Source: Pseudanabaena sp. FACHB-1998
Lineage (GTDB): Bacteria > Cyanobacteriota > Cyanobacteriia > Pseudanabaenales > Pseudanabaenaceae
Assembly (NCBI RefSeq): GCF_014696355.1
Contig: NZ_JACJQA010000003.1
Location: 334,107 to 398,106 of the forward strand
Direction of reading: 5' to 3'
DNA length: 64,000 bases
Part shown: piece after piece, positions 38,504 through 47,211 of the stretch
How positions within the stretch are numbered: the stretch's first letter is position 1
Layout of the letters: every line of letters starts with the position of its first letter
Notes under the pieces: generated by a model
Database searches by the model: none
What the model saw: the letters and a program-made list of their open reading frames with translations, nothing else
Told to the model about the DNA's origin: nothing
Made by a program: the position numbers and the translations under genes

Positions 38504-38684
38504 TCACGAATTGTAAACTCTCCAAAATAGAAGGATGTGCTTTGTGCGTCCTTCTATTTTGTTTTTGGGTTCCTAATAAAAGTGTCGCTACTCTTTTGGG
38601 AATCGATATTACAGGTAGTTGGTGATACATTTGTTCTAAATGATGTTTGCTAACTTCTGATTGATAGGTATTTGCGTTTTTCAT
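38493..38684 (-). CDS. Possible small unknown protein
   Basis: A 63-residue frame from ATG 38684, preceded by TAGGAGCTAAGAAAA on its strand, a fair ribosome site. The first 40 residues (EVSKHHLEQMYHQLPVISIP) look protein-like. The second half runs through the porin terminator and the frame overlaps the porin end by 11 bp, so it may be partly eroded or not a gene. Confidence 0.3.
   Translation of the reverse strand: MKNANTYQSEVSKHHLEQMYHQLPVISIPKRVATLLLGTQKQNRRTHKAHPSILESLQFVIRS
38524..38560 (+). terminator. Porin terminator
   Basis: AAAATAGAAGGA(T)G ... CGTCCTTCTATTTT with T-rich tail, 20 bp after the porin stop. Confidence 0.8.
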
Positions 38685-38729
38685 TTTTCTTAGCTCCTAG
38701 AATATTCAATCGTTAAAAGGTGTGAAGGC

Positions 38730-39926
38730 ATGAGTCCACTCTATATTCCTCGTCGCAAGTTTATCCGAGGCGCGCTCGCTACAGCAGCCTTTGGAGCAAC
38801 TTCTCAACTTTGGGTAGGCTGTTCCGAACAAGCTCCAACCAATACAGCCACTACTGGAGCTACAGGTACATCAGGTTCGCCCGCAGCAGCTTTGCTAAAC
38901 ATTGGATTTATCTATGTTGGACCTAAAGATGATTATGGTTATAGTCAAGCTCACTTTGAAGGCGAGACCGCGATCGCTAAGTTGCCGAATATCAAAACAG
39001 TGAGTGAGGCAAGTGTAGCCGAAACAGCAACAGTTCAAGAAACTATGCTGAGTATGATTAATCAAAACGCTGTCACAGCATTGTTTCCGACATCTTTTGG
39101 TTATTTCGATCCTCACATCCTTAAGGTTGCCGCAGATAATCCTAAAGTGCAATTTTTCCATTGCGGCGGGATGTATACGGAAGGTAAACACCCCAAGAAT
39201 ATTGGTAGCTACTATGGCTACATTGATGAAGCTGAATATGTCGCTGGCGTAGTTGCTGGTTTGACTACTAAGTCTGGTAAGTTAGGCTTTGTAGCTGCGA
39301 AACCAATCCCTCAGGTAGTTCGCAACATTAATAGCTACACTTTAGGCGCTCGCAGTGTTAATCCTAAAGCCACAGTTCAAGTCATTTTCACGGGTGATTG
39401 GTCGGTTCCTGTTAAAGAAGCGGAAGCTGCTAACAGCATGGTGGATCAAGGTGTAGATGTATTGACCTGTCACGTAGATAGTCCCAAGGTGGTAATGGAA
39501 ACAGCGGAGAAGCGCAAGATTTTCTGTACTGGTTATCATGCTAATCAGACCAAGCTGGCTCCTAATGGCTATTTGACAGGTGCTGAGTGGGATTGGACTA
39601 GTGTATATACCCAATATGTGGAATGGTTTAAGGCTGGTAAATCTGTAACCGACGGAGGAATTCCTCACCTATTGCGTGGTGGTCTGAAGGAGAAATTCTG
39701 TAAGGTATCGCCTTTTGGTAGTGCTGTTAGTGCAGCAACTAAGAAGGAAGCCGAGAAGGTCATGGCGAAGTTTATGGATGGCAGCATGGTGATCTATGCT
39801 GGTGAGATTAAGGACAACACTGGTAAGGTGGTGATTGCCAAGGGTAAGGAGTATAAGCAGACCGATCTAGATCTAGAAAAGATGGATTGGTTTGTGGAAG
39901 GAGTTATCGGTAGCGTTAAGAGCTAA
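38730..39926 (+). CDS. BMP/PnrA-family substrate-binding lipoprotein of an ABC transporter
   Basis: The 398-residue protein has a twin-arginine motif (RRKFIRGA, about 8-15) and a lipobox-like cysteine (LWVGC, Cys31), so it may be folded before export and lipid-anchored. The mature part is the BMP fold: NIGFIYVGPKDDYGYSQAH, FFHCGGMY, GYIDEAEYVAGVVAG, GFVAAKPIPQVVRNINSY, GVDVLTCHVDSP. Family members bind nucleosides or related compounds. Two matching permease genes follow on the same strand; the ATPase gene is not in this cluster. A hairpin between this and the permeases may trim expression. Confidence 0.92.
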   Translation: MSPLYIPRRKFIRGALATAAFGATSQLWVGCSEQAPTNTATTGATGTSGSPAAALLNIGFIYVGPKDDYGYSQAHFEGETAIAKLPNIKTVSEASVAETATVQETMLSMINQNAVTALFPTSFGYFDPHILKVAADNPKVQFFHCGGMYTEGKHPKNIGSYYGYIDEAEYVAGVVAGLTTKSGKLGFVAAKPIPQVVRNINSYTLGARSVNPKATVQVIFTGDWSVPVKEAEAANSMVDQGVDVLTCHVDSPKVVMETAEKRKIFCTGYHANQTKLAPNGYLTGAEWDWTSVYTQYVEWFKAGKSVTDGGIPHLLRGGLKEKFCKVSPFGSAVSAATKKEAEKVMAKFMDGSMVIYAGEIKDNTGKVVIAKGKEYKQTDLDLEKMDWFVEGVIGSVKS

Positions 39927-39935
39927 CTTTAATCA

Positions 39936-39970
39936 CACAAATAAGAAGCGCTAGGCGCTTCTTATTTGTG
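39936..39970 (+). terminator. Intra-operon hairpin
   Basis: CACAAATAAGAAGCGC-TAG-GCGCTTCTTATTTGTG, perfect 16-bp arms, 10 bp after the lipoprotein stop. It could attenuate transcription into the permeases. Confidence 0.75.
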
Positions 39971-40007
39971 ATTGGGATATCAACCATTGCAAAACAGCTA
40001 TAAGTAT

Positions 40008-41096
40008 ATGAATTTACGCGATCGCTGGCGTTCGACATCTGAGAATATTCTCATTCCCATTGGAGCAGTTATTGCTTCCTTAGTTGTGTTTGGAATTTTC
40101 TGTGCCGTACAGGGTAAAAACCCAATAGCTATTTATGGAACTATCTATCAATCAGCTTTTGGCAATAGTTTCTCTTGGCAAGGTACGCTGATTCGATCCG
40201 CACCCTTGATGCTTACATCTTTATGTACGGCTCTGCCTGCGATGTTGGGCTTAACGATTATTGGTAATGAAGGAGCTTTAATTGTTGGCGGTTTGGGCGC
40301 GATCGCGATGGGGCTAGCTTTAGCCTCATTACCTCCGCTAATTGTACAAATCTCGATGGCACTGGCAGGAATTATCGCTGGCGGTATCTGGATTATGTTT
40401 GTCGGCGCAATTAAGTACTATCGCGGTGTAAATGAAACCATTAGTAGTTTGTTGATGAACTACATTGCGATCGCCTTGCTAAATACTTTAGTTGAAGGTC
40501 CAATGCGCGATCCTTCGAGCTTAAACAAGCCCTCTACTTTTCCCTTAGCCGCCGTCAATATGCTCCAGAGTATTCCTAACTCGCGAGTTCACTATGGATT
40601 AATTTATGGCTTAGTTGCCTGCGCGATCGCCTATTTCCTCATTCAGCGCACCACCTTTGGCTTTGCGGTACGAACTGTAGGCGGCAATATTCGCGCCGCT
40701 AAAATTGCAGGCTTACCAGTCGGCAAACTCACCCTAATCGTTTCATTTTTGGGTGGTTCTTGTGCAGGTTTAGCTGGGATGGTAGAAATTGCCGCAATCC
40801 ACGGTAGCGCCAATGCTTCCCTTAATGCCGACTATGGATATAGCGGTATTCTGGTCGCTTTTATTGCCAGACAAAATCCTCTGGTTGCAGTTCTAGTGGC
40901 AGTCTTGATGGGTGGCATTCTCGCTAGTGGTAGTGCCTTACAGCGATCGTTTGGATTGCCCGACGCAACGGTTCTGCTTTTCCAAGGAATTGTATTTCTT
41001 GCCATTCTCTTTAGTGAATCCCTTTATGGTCGTTTAGACTTCTTTAAAGATCGGGAACCTGAAGTGAAAATTGATGCTTCGGCAACTGTGGTTTAG
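40008..41096 (+). CDS. ABC transporter permease, BMP/nucleoside type (first)
   Basis: About 362 residues from ATG 40008; an upstream TTG at 39972 falls at the edge of the hairpin and is unlikely. It has eight to ten membrane helices and the family blocks GNEGALIVGGLGAIA, NETISSLLMNYIA, RTVGGNIRAAKIAGLPV and ALQRSFGLP. Together with the second permease it forms the membrane channel of an ABC importer for nucleoside-like substrates. The spacing to the next gene is about 90 bp and includes AAAGCTA-type direct repeats. Confidence 0.92.
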   Translation: MNLRDRWRSTSENILIPIGAVIASLVVFGIFCAVQGKNPIAIYGTIYQSAFGNSFSWQGTLIRSAPLMLTSLCTALPAMLGLTIIGNEGALIVGGLGAIAMGLALASLPPLIVQISMALAGIIAGGIWIMFVGAIKYYRGVNETISSLLMNYIAIALLNTLVEGPMRDPSSLNKPSTFPLAAVNMLQSIPNSRVHYGLIYGLVACAIAYFLIQRTTFGFAVRTVGGNIRAAKIAGLPVGKLTLIVSFLGGSCAGLAGMVEIAAIHGSANASLNADYGYSGILVAFIARQNPLVAVLVAVLMGGILASGSALQRSFGLPDATVLLFQGIVFLAILFSESLYGRLDFFKDREPEVKIDASATVV

Positions 41097-41183
41097 AAGC
41101 TAATAGCTTCTAAAGAAGACTATAAATGATAACTAAGAACCCTAAAAGCTAAAAGCCAAAAGCTAAAAGCTAAATTAAAAACT

Positions 41184-42110
41184 ATGACAGACGATACACT
41201 TGGTTGGATGAGCGTACCTTTAGCGATCGTCGCTGGAACTCTTAGAGGTAGCGCTCCTTTTCTCTTTGTAAGCTTAGGTGAATGTCTAACAGAAAAAGCT
41301 GGCAAAATCAATCTTGGGCTGGAAGGGACATTGCTCACTGGAGCGATGACTGCCTATGCGGTTTCCTATTTGACAAAATCGCCTTGGTTAGGAGTGCTTG
41401 CAGCAGGTATGGCTGGTGTGGGATTAGGGTTGATTCATGCTTGGCTATCGCAACGTCCGAGGGTGAGCGATGTCGCTGTTGGGATCGCGATGATTATTTT
41501 TGGCAGTGGCATTGCTTTTTTCTTTGGCAAAGCTTTTATTCAACCCAAAGCGATTCCTCTGCCTGTCTTAGATCTAGGTGGTTGGAGCAGTTATCCTCAA
41601 GTCCAAGAAGCTCTCAAAGTCAGTCCTTTGCTTTTAATTGGCATTGCGATCGCCCCTTTAATGCAATGGTTCTTTAGTTCTACTCGCTGGGGCTTGTATG
41701 TCCGCGCTGTTGGCGATAGCCCCAGTGCTGCTAGAGCGATGGGTATTTCGGTGGTGGGTGTGCGGACTGGCGCGATCGTGGCAGGTAGTTTCTTGGCTGG
41801 GATCGGCGGCGCTTGTTTATCGCTCTATTACCCCGGATTATGGTCAGAGCGCATCTCTAGCGGACAAGGTTTAATGGCGGTAGCGCTGGTAATTTTTGGG
41901 CGATGGCAACCTGTTAATTGTCTATGGGCGGCTCTTTTATTTGGTGGCGCTCAAGCGATCGGTCCGTCTTTGCAAGCAGTGGGCGTTAGCTCCTATCGCT
42001 ATTTGTTTAACGCTGCTCCCTATATCTTGACCTTAATCATTACGATCGCCACCTGTTCACCTCGTCGAACTTTAACTGGTTCTCCCGGCGCATTAGGTAC
42101 AAACGAGTGA
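41184..42110 (+). CDS. ABC transporter permease, BMP/nucleoside type (second)
   Basis: The 308-residue protein has about eight membrane helices. The early LGECLTEKAGKINLGLEGTLL is the hallmark of the second BMP-type permease, followed by VSDVAVGIAMIIFGSGI, YVRAVGDSPSAARAMGISV and SGQGLMAVALVIFGRW. It pairs with the preceding permease. Its stop codon is immediately followed by a MITE-like element, and no ATPase gene follows. Confidence 0.92.
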   Translation: MTDDTLGWMSVPLAIVAGTLRGSAPFLFVSLGECLTEKAGKINLGLEGTLLTGAMTAYAVSYLTKSPWLGVLAAGMAGVGLGLIHAWLSQRPRVSDVAVGIAMIIFGSGIAFFFGKAFIQPKAIPLPVLDLGGWSSYPQVQEALKVSPLLLIGIAIAPLMQWFFSSTRWGLYVRAVGDSPSAARAMGISVVGVRTGAIVAGSFLAGIGGACLSLYYPGLWSERISSGQGLMAVALVIFGRWQPVNCLWAALLFGGAQAIGPSLQAVGVSSYRYLFNAAPYILTLIITIATCSPRRTLTGSPGALGTNE

Positions 42111-42211
42111 TACCAAATGAATAAATGGCTACGCCATTTATTCATTTAAAAAGCATTACAGGGTTTGGTTTTAAAATCACAAAAGTGTTGTCACACTTTC
42201 GTGATTTGGTG
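42111..42211 (+). mobile_element. MITE-like element, family D
   Basis: Starts TACCAAAT one base after the permease stop, then hairpin ATGAATAAATGGC-TAC-GCCATTTATTCAT, ACAGGGTTTGGTTTT, hairpin AATCACAAAAGTGT(TG)TCACACTTTCGTGATT and GATTTGGTG. Same layout as 54746-54844. No coding capacity. Confidence 0.78.
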
Positions 42212-42213
42212 TA

Positions 42214-42268
42214 AAAACCTAATAATAGAAGAGGGACGCTAAGCGTCCCTCTTCTATTATTAGGTTTT
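42214..42268. repeat. Perfect 26-bp-arm hairpin
   Basis: Arms AAAACCTAATAATAGAAGAG(GGACGC) around TAA, directly after the family D element and before the methyltransferase gene. Confidence 0.88.
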
Positions 42269-42315
42269 ATACTACAATAGGCTTCTTGTGCTGATATCTA
42301 GATGCTTTGTGGATT

Positions 42316-43620
42316 ATGGGAAATCAAAGACCGATCGCTGTGGATTTGTTTGCGGGCGTAGGCGGGATGACTTTAGGATTCGAGCAAGCAGGATTTGATG
42401 TACTTGCTGCTGTTGAAATCGATCCTATTCACTGCGCTACCCACGAGTATAATTTCCCAGAGTGGTCGGCAATCTGTGCAAGCGTTACGGAAATATCTGG
42501 GGATAATATTCGCACAAGATCCACCATAGGCGATCGCGAAGTTGATGTAGTTTTTGGGGGACCACCTTGCCAAGGATTCTCATTGATGGGAAAGCGCGCT
42601 TTTGATGATCCGCGCAATCAACTGGTTTCTCACTTTATGCGTTTAGTCATCGAACTAAATGCTAAATACTTTGTGATGGAAAATGTGAAAGGCTTAACAT
42701 TGGGTAAACATCGCCAATTTTTAGATGAAGTAATCGAGAGCTTTAATCAGCAAGGCTACAAGGTTCTCAAAGAGTATAGAGTCCTCAATGCATCACATTT
42801 TGGAATTCCTCAACATCGAGAAAGATTATTCCTGATCGGCTGTCGTCAAGATTTAGCACTTCCCAATTACCCCTCACCGATTACCAAGCCCGCTAAAGCC
42901 AAACGTATTCCTAAAGAGCTTGTGAATCTATCAGACAGTCCGACGGTAAAAGAAGCGATCGCTGATTTACCAGATATTTCCCAATATCCAGAACTACGCG
43001 ATCGCGATTGGTGTGTGGCAGATTACAAAACACCTCAGAGTACTTATGCTAAATATTTACGTGGATTGCAGATAGAACCTCATAATTTATCCTATCCCCG
43101 TATTTATAACACTCAAATCCTAACCTCCAGTATTGGCGTTCTTCATAATGATAAAACGATCGCTAGATTCCGTTTGACTGCTAATGGTGAAATAGAGAAG
43201 GTTAGCCGTTTTTTGAAGCTCGATCCCGAAGGTATTTGTAATACATTGAGGGCAGGAACTCCCAGTAATAGAGGGGCTTTTACGGCTCCCCGTCCGATTC
43301 ATCCCTATCAACCCCGATGTATTACCGTTCGCGAAGCCGCCCGAATTCATTCTTATCCCGATTGGTTTCGCTTTCACAGTACTAAATGGCATGGATTTCG
43401 CCAAATCGGTAACTCTGTACCACCTCTGCTGGCAAGGGCTGTCGCTAGGCAGTTAATAGAAGTTATCGGTGCAAATCCGCGAATTCCAGAACAAACAATT
43501 TATTTAGGCAATGAGCATCTTTTACAGATGAAAATGATAGAAGCTGCAAAAAAATATGCTGTTAGTTCCCATGTGATTGCACCGAGAGTTAAAAATTGTT
43601 ACAGCACTTTTGCAAATTAA
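42316..43620 (+). CDS. Solitary DNA (cytosine-5) methyltransferase
   Basis: About 434 residues from ATG 42316; the TTG at 42307 adds three residues. C5-methyltransferase motifs in order: DLFAGVGGMTLGFEQAGF, AVEIDPIHCATHEYNFP, FGGPPCQGFSLMGKR (catalytic Cys), FVMENVKGL, FGIPQHRERLFLIG, a target-recognition region (about 270-350) with ICNTLRAGTPSNRG, ITVREAARIHSYP and QIGNSVPPLLARAV. No endonuclease gene is adjacent. Cyanobacteria commonly have a solitary C5 enzyme for CGATCG, the core of HIP1, and the EIDPIHCATHEYNFP and GGPPCQGFSLMGKRA blocks fit that group as I remember it. That identification is an inference. Its last codons (STFAN) are read from repeat DNA. Confidence 0.9.
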   Translation: MGNQRPIAVDLFAGVGGMTLGFEQAGFDVLAAVEIDPIHCATHEYNFPEWSAICASVTEISGDNIRTRSTIGDREVDVVFGGPPCQGFSLMGKRAFDDPRNQLVSHFMRLVIELNAKYFVMENVKGLTLGKHRQFLDEVIESFNQQGYKVLKEYRVLNASHFGIPQHRERLFLIGCRQDLALPNYPSPITKPAKAKRIPKELVNLSDSPTVKEAIADLPDISQYPELRDRDWCVADYKTPQSTYAKYLRGLQIEPHNLSYPRIYNTQILTSSIGVLHNDKTIARFRLTANGEIEKVSRFLKLDPEGICNTLRAGTPSNRGAFTAPRPIHPYQPRCITVREAARIHSYPDWFRFHSTKWHGFRQIGNSVPPLLARAVARQLIEVIGANPRIPEQTIYLGNEHLLQMKMIEAAKKYAVSSHVIAPRVKNCYSTFAN

Positions 43621-43669
43621 AATTCAAACCCAGTGTAATTCCAAAAAGCTAAGCCATTTTGGGCTTATT

Positions 43670-45391
43670 CTAAGGCGTAACTTTACTGGCGATGGGCATT
43701 CGCCAGCCAGAGCCAAAGGCGCGATCGGTAATTCTTAAACCCGGGGCTGATTGGCGGCGTTTGAATTCGGCTATTTTGACTAGACGCACTACGCGATCGA
43801 CGATCGCTTGATCATGTCCTGAAGCAATGATTTCCGCAGCAGACAGATGCTGGTTAATTAGCTTATGCAAAATATCATCGAGAATATCGTAGGGAGGAAG
43901 AGAATCTTGGTCGAGTTGATCGGGCTTAAGTTCAGCACTTGGCGGCTTGATGATGATGTTAATGGGAATTACTTCCTTTCCATGCTGCTTGATTTTCAAA
44001 GGAGAACTAGTCAAATTTAGCCATTCACAAATGGAAAATACTCGCGTTTTAGGAACATCAGCGATCGCTGCAAGTCCGCCATTCATATCACCATAGAGAG
44101 TGCAGTATCCGACTGACACTTCGGATTTATTGCCCGTAGATAGTAACAAATGACCAAACTTATTAGAAATCGCCATCAGCAAACTGCCACGAATCCGCGA
44201 TTGCAAATTCTCTTCTGTCACATCACTGGAGCGATCGCTAAATAGCTCCGCCAAACTTGCCTCGAAGGCTTCCATCATCGACTGGATGGGAATCGTTTTT
44301 GTGGAAATTCCTAGATTTTTGGCTAGGGCGATCGCGTCGGTAATGGAATGACTGGAACTGTAGGGCGAAGGCATCAGTACGCCTAAAACATTCTCTTTGC
44401 CGATCGCTTCGGTAGCGATCGCCGCCACTAGAGCCGAGTCAATGCCACCACTCAAGCCAATCACCACCTTTTGAAAATGACATTTCTGCACATAGTCGCG
44501 TACCCCTAATACCAGAGCCGCAAAGATTTCCGCATCATCATGCTCATGATTTTCATGAATATTGGAATTATGGCGATATTCCCCTTCATTAAAACTAATC
44601 ACCATTAAGTCTTCTTCAAAACACTTAGCCCGACCAACGATCGCCCCCTTATGGTTAAAAGCCATACTGCGCCCATCAAAAATCAAATCATCATTAGCCC
44701 CTACTTGATTGACATAGATCAGAGGTAGATTATGGACAATCGCACTATGGCTGAGCATCGATTGACGCAATTTCTGTTTACCCACCGCATAGGGAGAAGC
44801 AGAAAGATTTACGAGCAGGTCAACATCCTTTTCTACTAAATCCGCTACAGGATCATTGGCATAACTGCGCTTGCCCCAAAAAATCTCATCGTTCCAAATA
44901 TCCTCGCAAATTGTTACCCCTACCCGCAGCAACGTTTGATCCCTAAGCTTTAAGGTAAAAACTTCACTCCCATGCCCCGCCTCAAAATAACGATCTTCGT
45001 CAAATACATCGTAGGTCGGTAATAGCCGCTTATGAAAAATTTGCCTAACTTTGCCATCTTGCAACAAAGCGGCACTATTAAATAAAGGCTTGCCCCCCAT
45101 TTTGCTAGCATTGGGATTTCGTGAAACCGTACCCACTAGCACTGCAACATCATGGGGCAGGTTTTGAGCAAGATCGGCGATCGCTGATTCCATGTCGGAT
45201 ACAAATCGCTGATTCATCAAAAGATCGCGAGGTGGATATCCACAAATCGATAATTCCGATGTGACCACTAACTGCACATCCTGCGATGCTAATTTCTGAA
45301 CTGCGGACAATAGGCGATCGCAATTGCCCACTAAATCACCAATTAGAGGATTAAGTTGCGCGATCCCAAACTTCGCATTGCCTATTGTCAT
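43670..45391 (-). CDS. nadE: Glutamine-dependent NAD+ synthetase
   Basis: NadE makes NAD+ from deamido-NAD, taking ammonia from glutamine. The 573-residue two-domain form is used here. The N-terminal nitrilase-type amidase (about 1-270) shows the catalytic Glu in VTSELSICGYPPRDLL, Lys in FHKRLLPTYDVFDE and Cys in ITICEDIW. The C-terminal synthetase (about 290-573) shows the P-loop GLSGGIDSALVAAIA, PSPYSS, STGNKSEVSVGYCTLYGD and KPPSAELKPDQ. Start ATG 45391. A small stem-loop and a CPP1-like gene lie upstream on the same strand. Confidence 0.96.
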   Translation of the reverse strand: MTIGNAKFGIAQLNPLIGDLVGNCDRLLSAVQKLASQDVQLVVTSELSICGYPPRDLLMNQRFVSDMESAIADLAQNLPHDVAVLVGTVSRNPNASKMGGKPLFNSAALLQDGKVRQIFHKRLLPTYDVFDEDRYFEAGHGSEVFTLKLRDQTLLRVGVTICEDIWNDEIFWGKRSYANDPVADLVEKDVDLLVNLSASPYAVGKQKLRQSMLSHSAIVHNLPLIYVNQVGANDDLIFDGRSMAFNHKGAIVGRAKCFEEDLMVISFNEGEYRHNSNIHENHEHDDAEIFAALVLGVRDYVQKCHFQKVVIGLSGGIDSALVAAIATEAIGKENVLGVLMPSPYSSSHSITDAIALAKNLGISTKTIPIQSMMEAFEASLAELFSDRSSDVTEENLQSRIRGSLLMAISNKFGHLLLSTGNKSEVSVGYCTLYGDMNGGLAAIADVPKTRVFSICEWLNLTSSPLKIKQHGKEVIPINIIIKPPSAELKPDQLDQDSLPPYDILDDILHKLINQHLSAAEIIASGHDQAIVDRVVRLVKIAEFKRRQSAPGLRITDRAFGSGWRMPIASKVTP

Positions 45392-45410
45392 AATTTGCTT
45401 ACCAAAATAT

Positions 45411-45439
45411 CAAAGGCACACCTTAAGGGTATGCCTTTG
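45411..45439. terminator. Small hairpin upstream of nadE
   Basis: CAAAGGCA ... TGCCTTTG around CACCTTAAGGGTA, 17 bp after the CPP1-like stop; weak terminator candidate. Confidence 0.5.
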
Positions 45440-45455
45440 CATCTCAAATTGATTT

Positions 45456-46076
45456 TTAACGTAAAAAACAAGCGTGAAGCCACATCACCAACAAGATGAT
45501 CGCCATTTGGATGGGGCTAGGGAAAAAGCTATCACTAACTAAACGAGACAGGACTAATACTTGATTAGTCAAAGCTGCAAGCCCCACGCCTACAGTGATC
45601 CCCGACAAAGAAATCAGTAATGCGCGTCCAAAGCGGTTTTCTTTGCGAGTTAGTAAATAAACACTGACAATCAAGCCAAAGGATAGCCAAGTTGTGGTTG
45701 CTGCTGGCACAAAAAAGCTGATTACGCCTAGTCCTGAAAAAATCCCTAGTGAAATATAAATATCTTTGGGGCTGGGGTTGTCTAATAACCTTGATAGCCA
45801 AGAGGGAGTGCGGCGCTGGGCATTATTTTGTAAAGCCGCAGGGATAGCTGTAGAAAGGCGTTCAGGATAACGAATGCGATCGGGTACAGCAATTTTGCCT
45901 TCTTTACGGGCGCGTAAACGATCCATGAGGATGGCATCGTAAGCAACTTCGATCGCTTCTTGTTGAGATTCATCCCCCTCGTATTCGCGCAATAGGCGAT
46001 CGCGTGCATCACGCACTTCTTCAAAGGAGGCTTCGTCGTTGACTCCTAGTTTTTCGTAGGGAGTTGGTTCGCTCAT
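45456..46076 (-). CDS. CPP1-like membrane protein with degenerate J-like domain
   Basis: The 206-residue product starts with a J-domain-like segment (PTPYEKLGVNDEASFEEVRDARDRLL) that lacks the HPD triad, then a linker (RRTPSWLSRLLDNPSPKDI) and four membrane helices (about 108-205). This is the CPP1 (chaperone-like protein of POR1) architecture, known in plants for stabilising protochlorophyllide oxidoreductase and conserved in cyanobacteria. Start ATG 46076. Confidence 0.88.
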   Translation of the reverse strand: MSEPTPYEKLGVNDEASFEEVRDARDRLLREYEGDESQQEAIEVAYDAILMDRLRARKEGKIAVPDRIRYPERLSTAIPAALQNNAQRRTPSWLSRLLDNPSPKDIYISLGIFSGLGVISFFVPAATTTWLSFGLIVSVYLLTRKENRFGRALLISLSGITVGVGLAALTNQVLVLSRLVSDSFFPSPIQMAIILLVMWLHACFLR

Positions 46077-46247
46077 TTTTCCAACTATATTTTTTAGATG
46101 TAAGGTGTTGTAGAGTTCGCTAGAAATCTACTAAGAAAGCAGCTAGGTAATTAATAAAAAATACTATGCAGCCTAATGACTAAATATATTAACGCTTAAA
46201 CATAGTATAACGTTTGCTTTAAATACTTATCTCAACTTTTAGATAAG

Positions 46248-46316
46248 TAGCTAGAAGATCCAAAATCCCGTGGCTCACGCTGCGCGTGAGCCACGGGATT
46301 TTGGATCTTCTAGCTA
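46248..46316. repeat. Perfect 33-bp-arm hairpin overlapping a gene end
   Basis: Longest perfect palindrome seen: arms TAGCTAGAAGATCCAAAATC(CCGTGGCTCACGC) around TGC, 69 bp in all. Its right end covers the last two codons and stop of the Uma2 gene. Confidence 0.93.
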
Positions 46317-46996
46317 TATTTTTGGATTAGCCAAGCTCCGACTTCTGATTGGGATTTTTCACGGCTGAGCTTTAATGCTGCTTCCAGATCGGCGATCGCT
46401 AAGCCCCCTAATAATTTAGATTCCGTAATTTGCCGACTACCACCACTCAGCATTTCAAAGGCAAAGATTTTCACCTCTTGGACATCCACCACCCAATATT
46501 CACTAGTCCCCAATTGTTCATAAAGTAAGCGTTTTTTGCCTAAATCATCGTTGAGTGTGGAGCTAGATATTTCGATCACCAAATTAGGAACTGCAAATTC
46601 ATCTAGATTCACAACAGAGTTACTGCGGGGAGCTAAGCTTGCGGATTCATCAATATAATAAGAGATATCAGGCTGACAGCCTTGAAATCCAGTTTTGGTA
46701 TAACTACAATTGGTCAAACCCCTTGCAGGAATAGTCGCTAATGTGCAGTACAAACTAATTGCAAATATAATTAGAGTATTGTCATCTGCGTGTTCGGAAC
46801 CGACTGGCATAGTTTCAATCCTCATTTGCCTAATTTGATTTTTGTCGTAATAGCATCGGGAGTCTACATATTGAGGATTTTCGAGAATTTGCACAAATTC
46901 GTCCCACGTTGCACTAATCCATTGATCGGTAACGAATGGCTGGGATATTGACTCTTGATTTTTGAGAGGTGGAGTGGCGATCGCGGTCATCTTCAT
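46310..46996 (-). CDS. Uma2-family putative endonuclease-like protein
   Basis: The 228-residue protein has the Uma2 fold: SATWDEFVQILENPQYVDSRCYYDKN, CQPDISYYI, VPNLVIEISSSTLNDDLGKKRLLYEQLGTSEYWVVDVQ. These hold the D...E-x-S/K-type catalytic site of PD-(D/E)XK nucleases (Asp in PDISYY, Glu in VIEIS, Lys in GKKR). Lone gene, flanked on both sides by long hairpins with the same centre (GGCTCACGC ... GCGTGAGCC). Unrelated in detail to the Uma2 gene at 14174. Confidence 0.85.
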   Translation of the reverse strand: MKMTAIATPPLKNQESISQPFVTDQWISATWDEFVQILENPQYVDSRCYYDKNQIRQMRIETMPVGSEHADDNTLIIFAISLYCTLATIPARGLTNCSYTKTGFQGCQPDISYYIDESASLAPRSNSVVNLDEFAVPNLVIEISSSTLNDDLGKKRLLYEQLGTSEYWVVDVQEVKIFAFEMLSGGSRQITESKLLGGLAIADLEAALKLSREKSQSEVGAWLIQKYS

Positions 46997-47031
46997 AATC
47001 TCCCAAAGAAAATACTTTGCTTAATGCTATC

Positions 47032-47086
47032 AAACAACCCAAAACTATGGCTCACGCTGTGCGTGAGCCATAGTTTTGGGTTGTTT
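47032..47086. repeat. Perfect 26-bp-arm hairpin
   Basis: Arms AAACAACCCAAAACTATGG(CTCACGC) around TGT. Centre matches 46248-46316 but outer arms differ. Confidence 0.9.
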
Positions 47087-47211
47087 ATAATGTGTGGTTG
47101 TGTTGCTCATAACGCATTTACGATTGCGATCGCCATAGAATTCTGTAGACTGACATCATCGATAAATTGCGTTCTTAAAAAAATCTTTTACCTATACATG
47201 GATCTGTCCAA

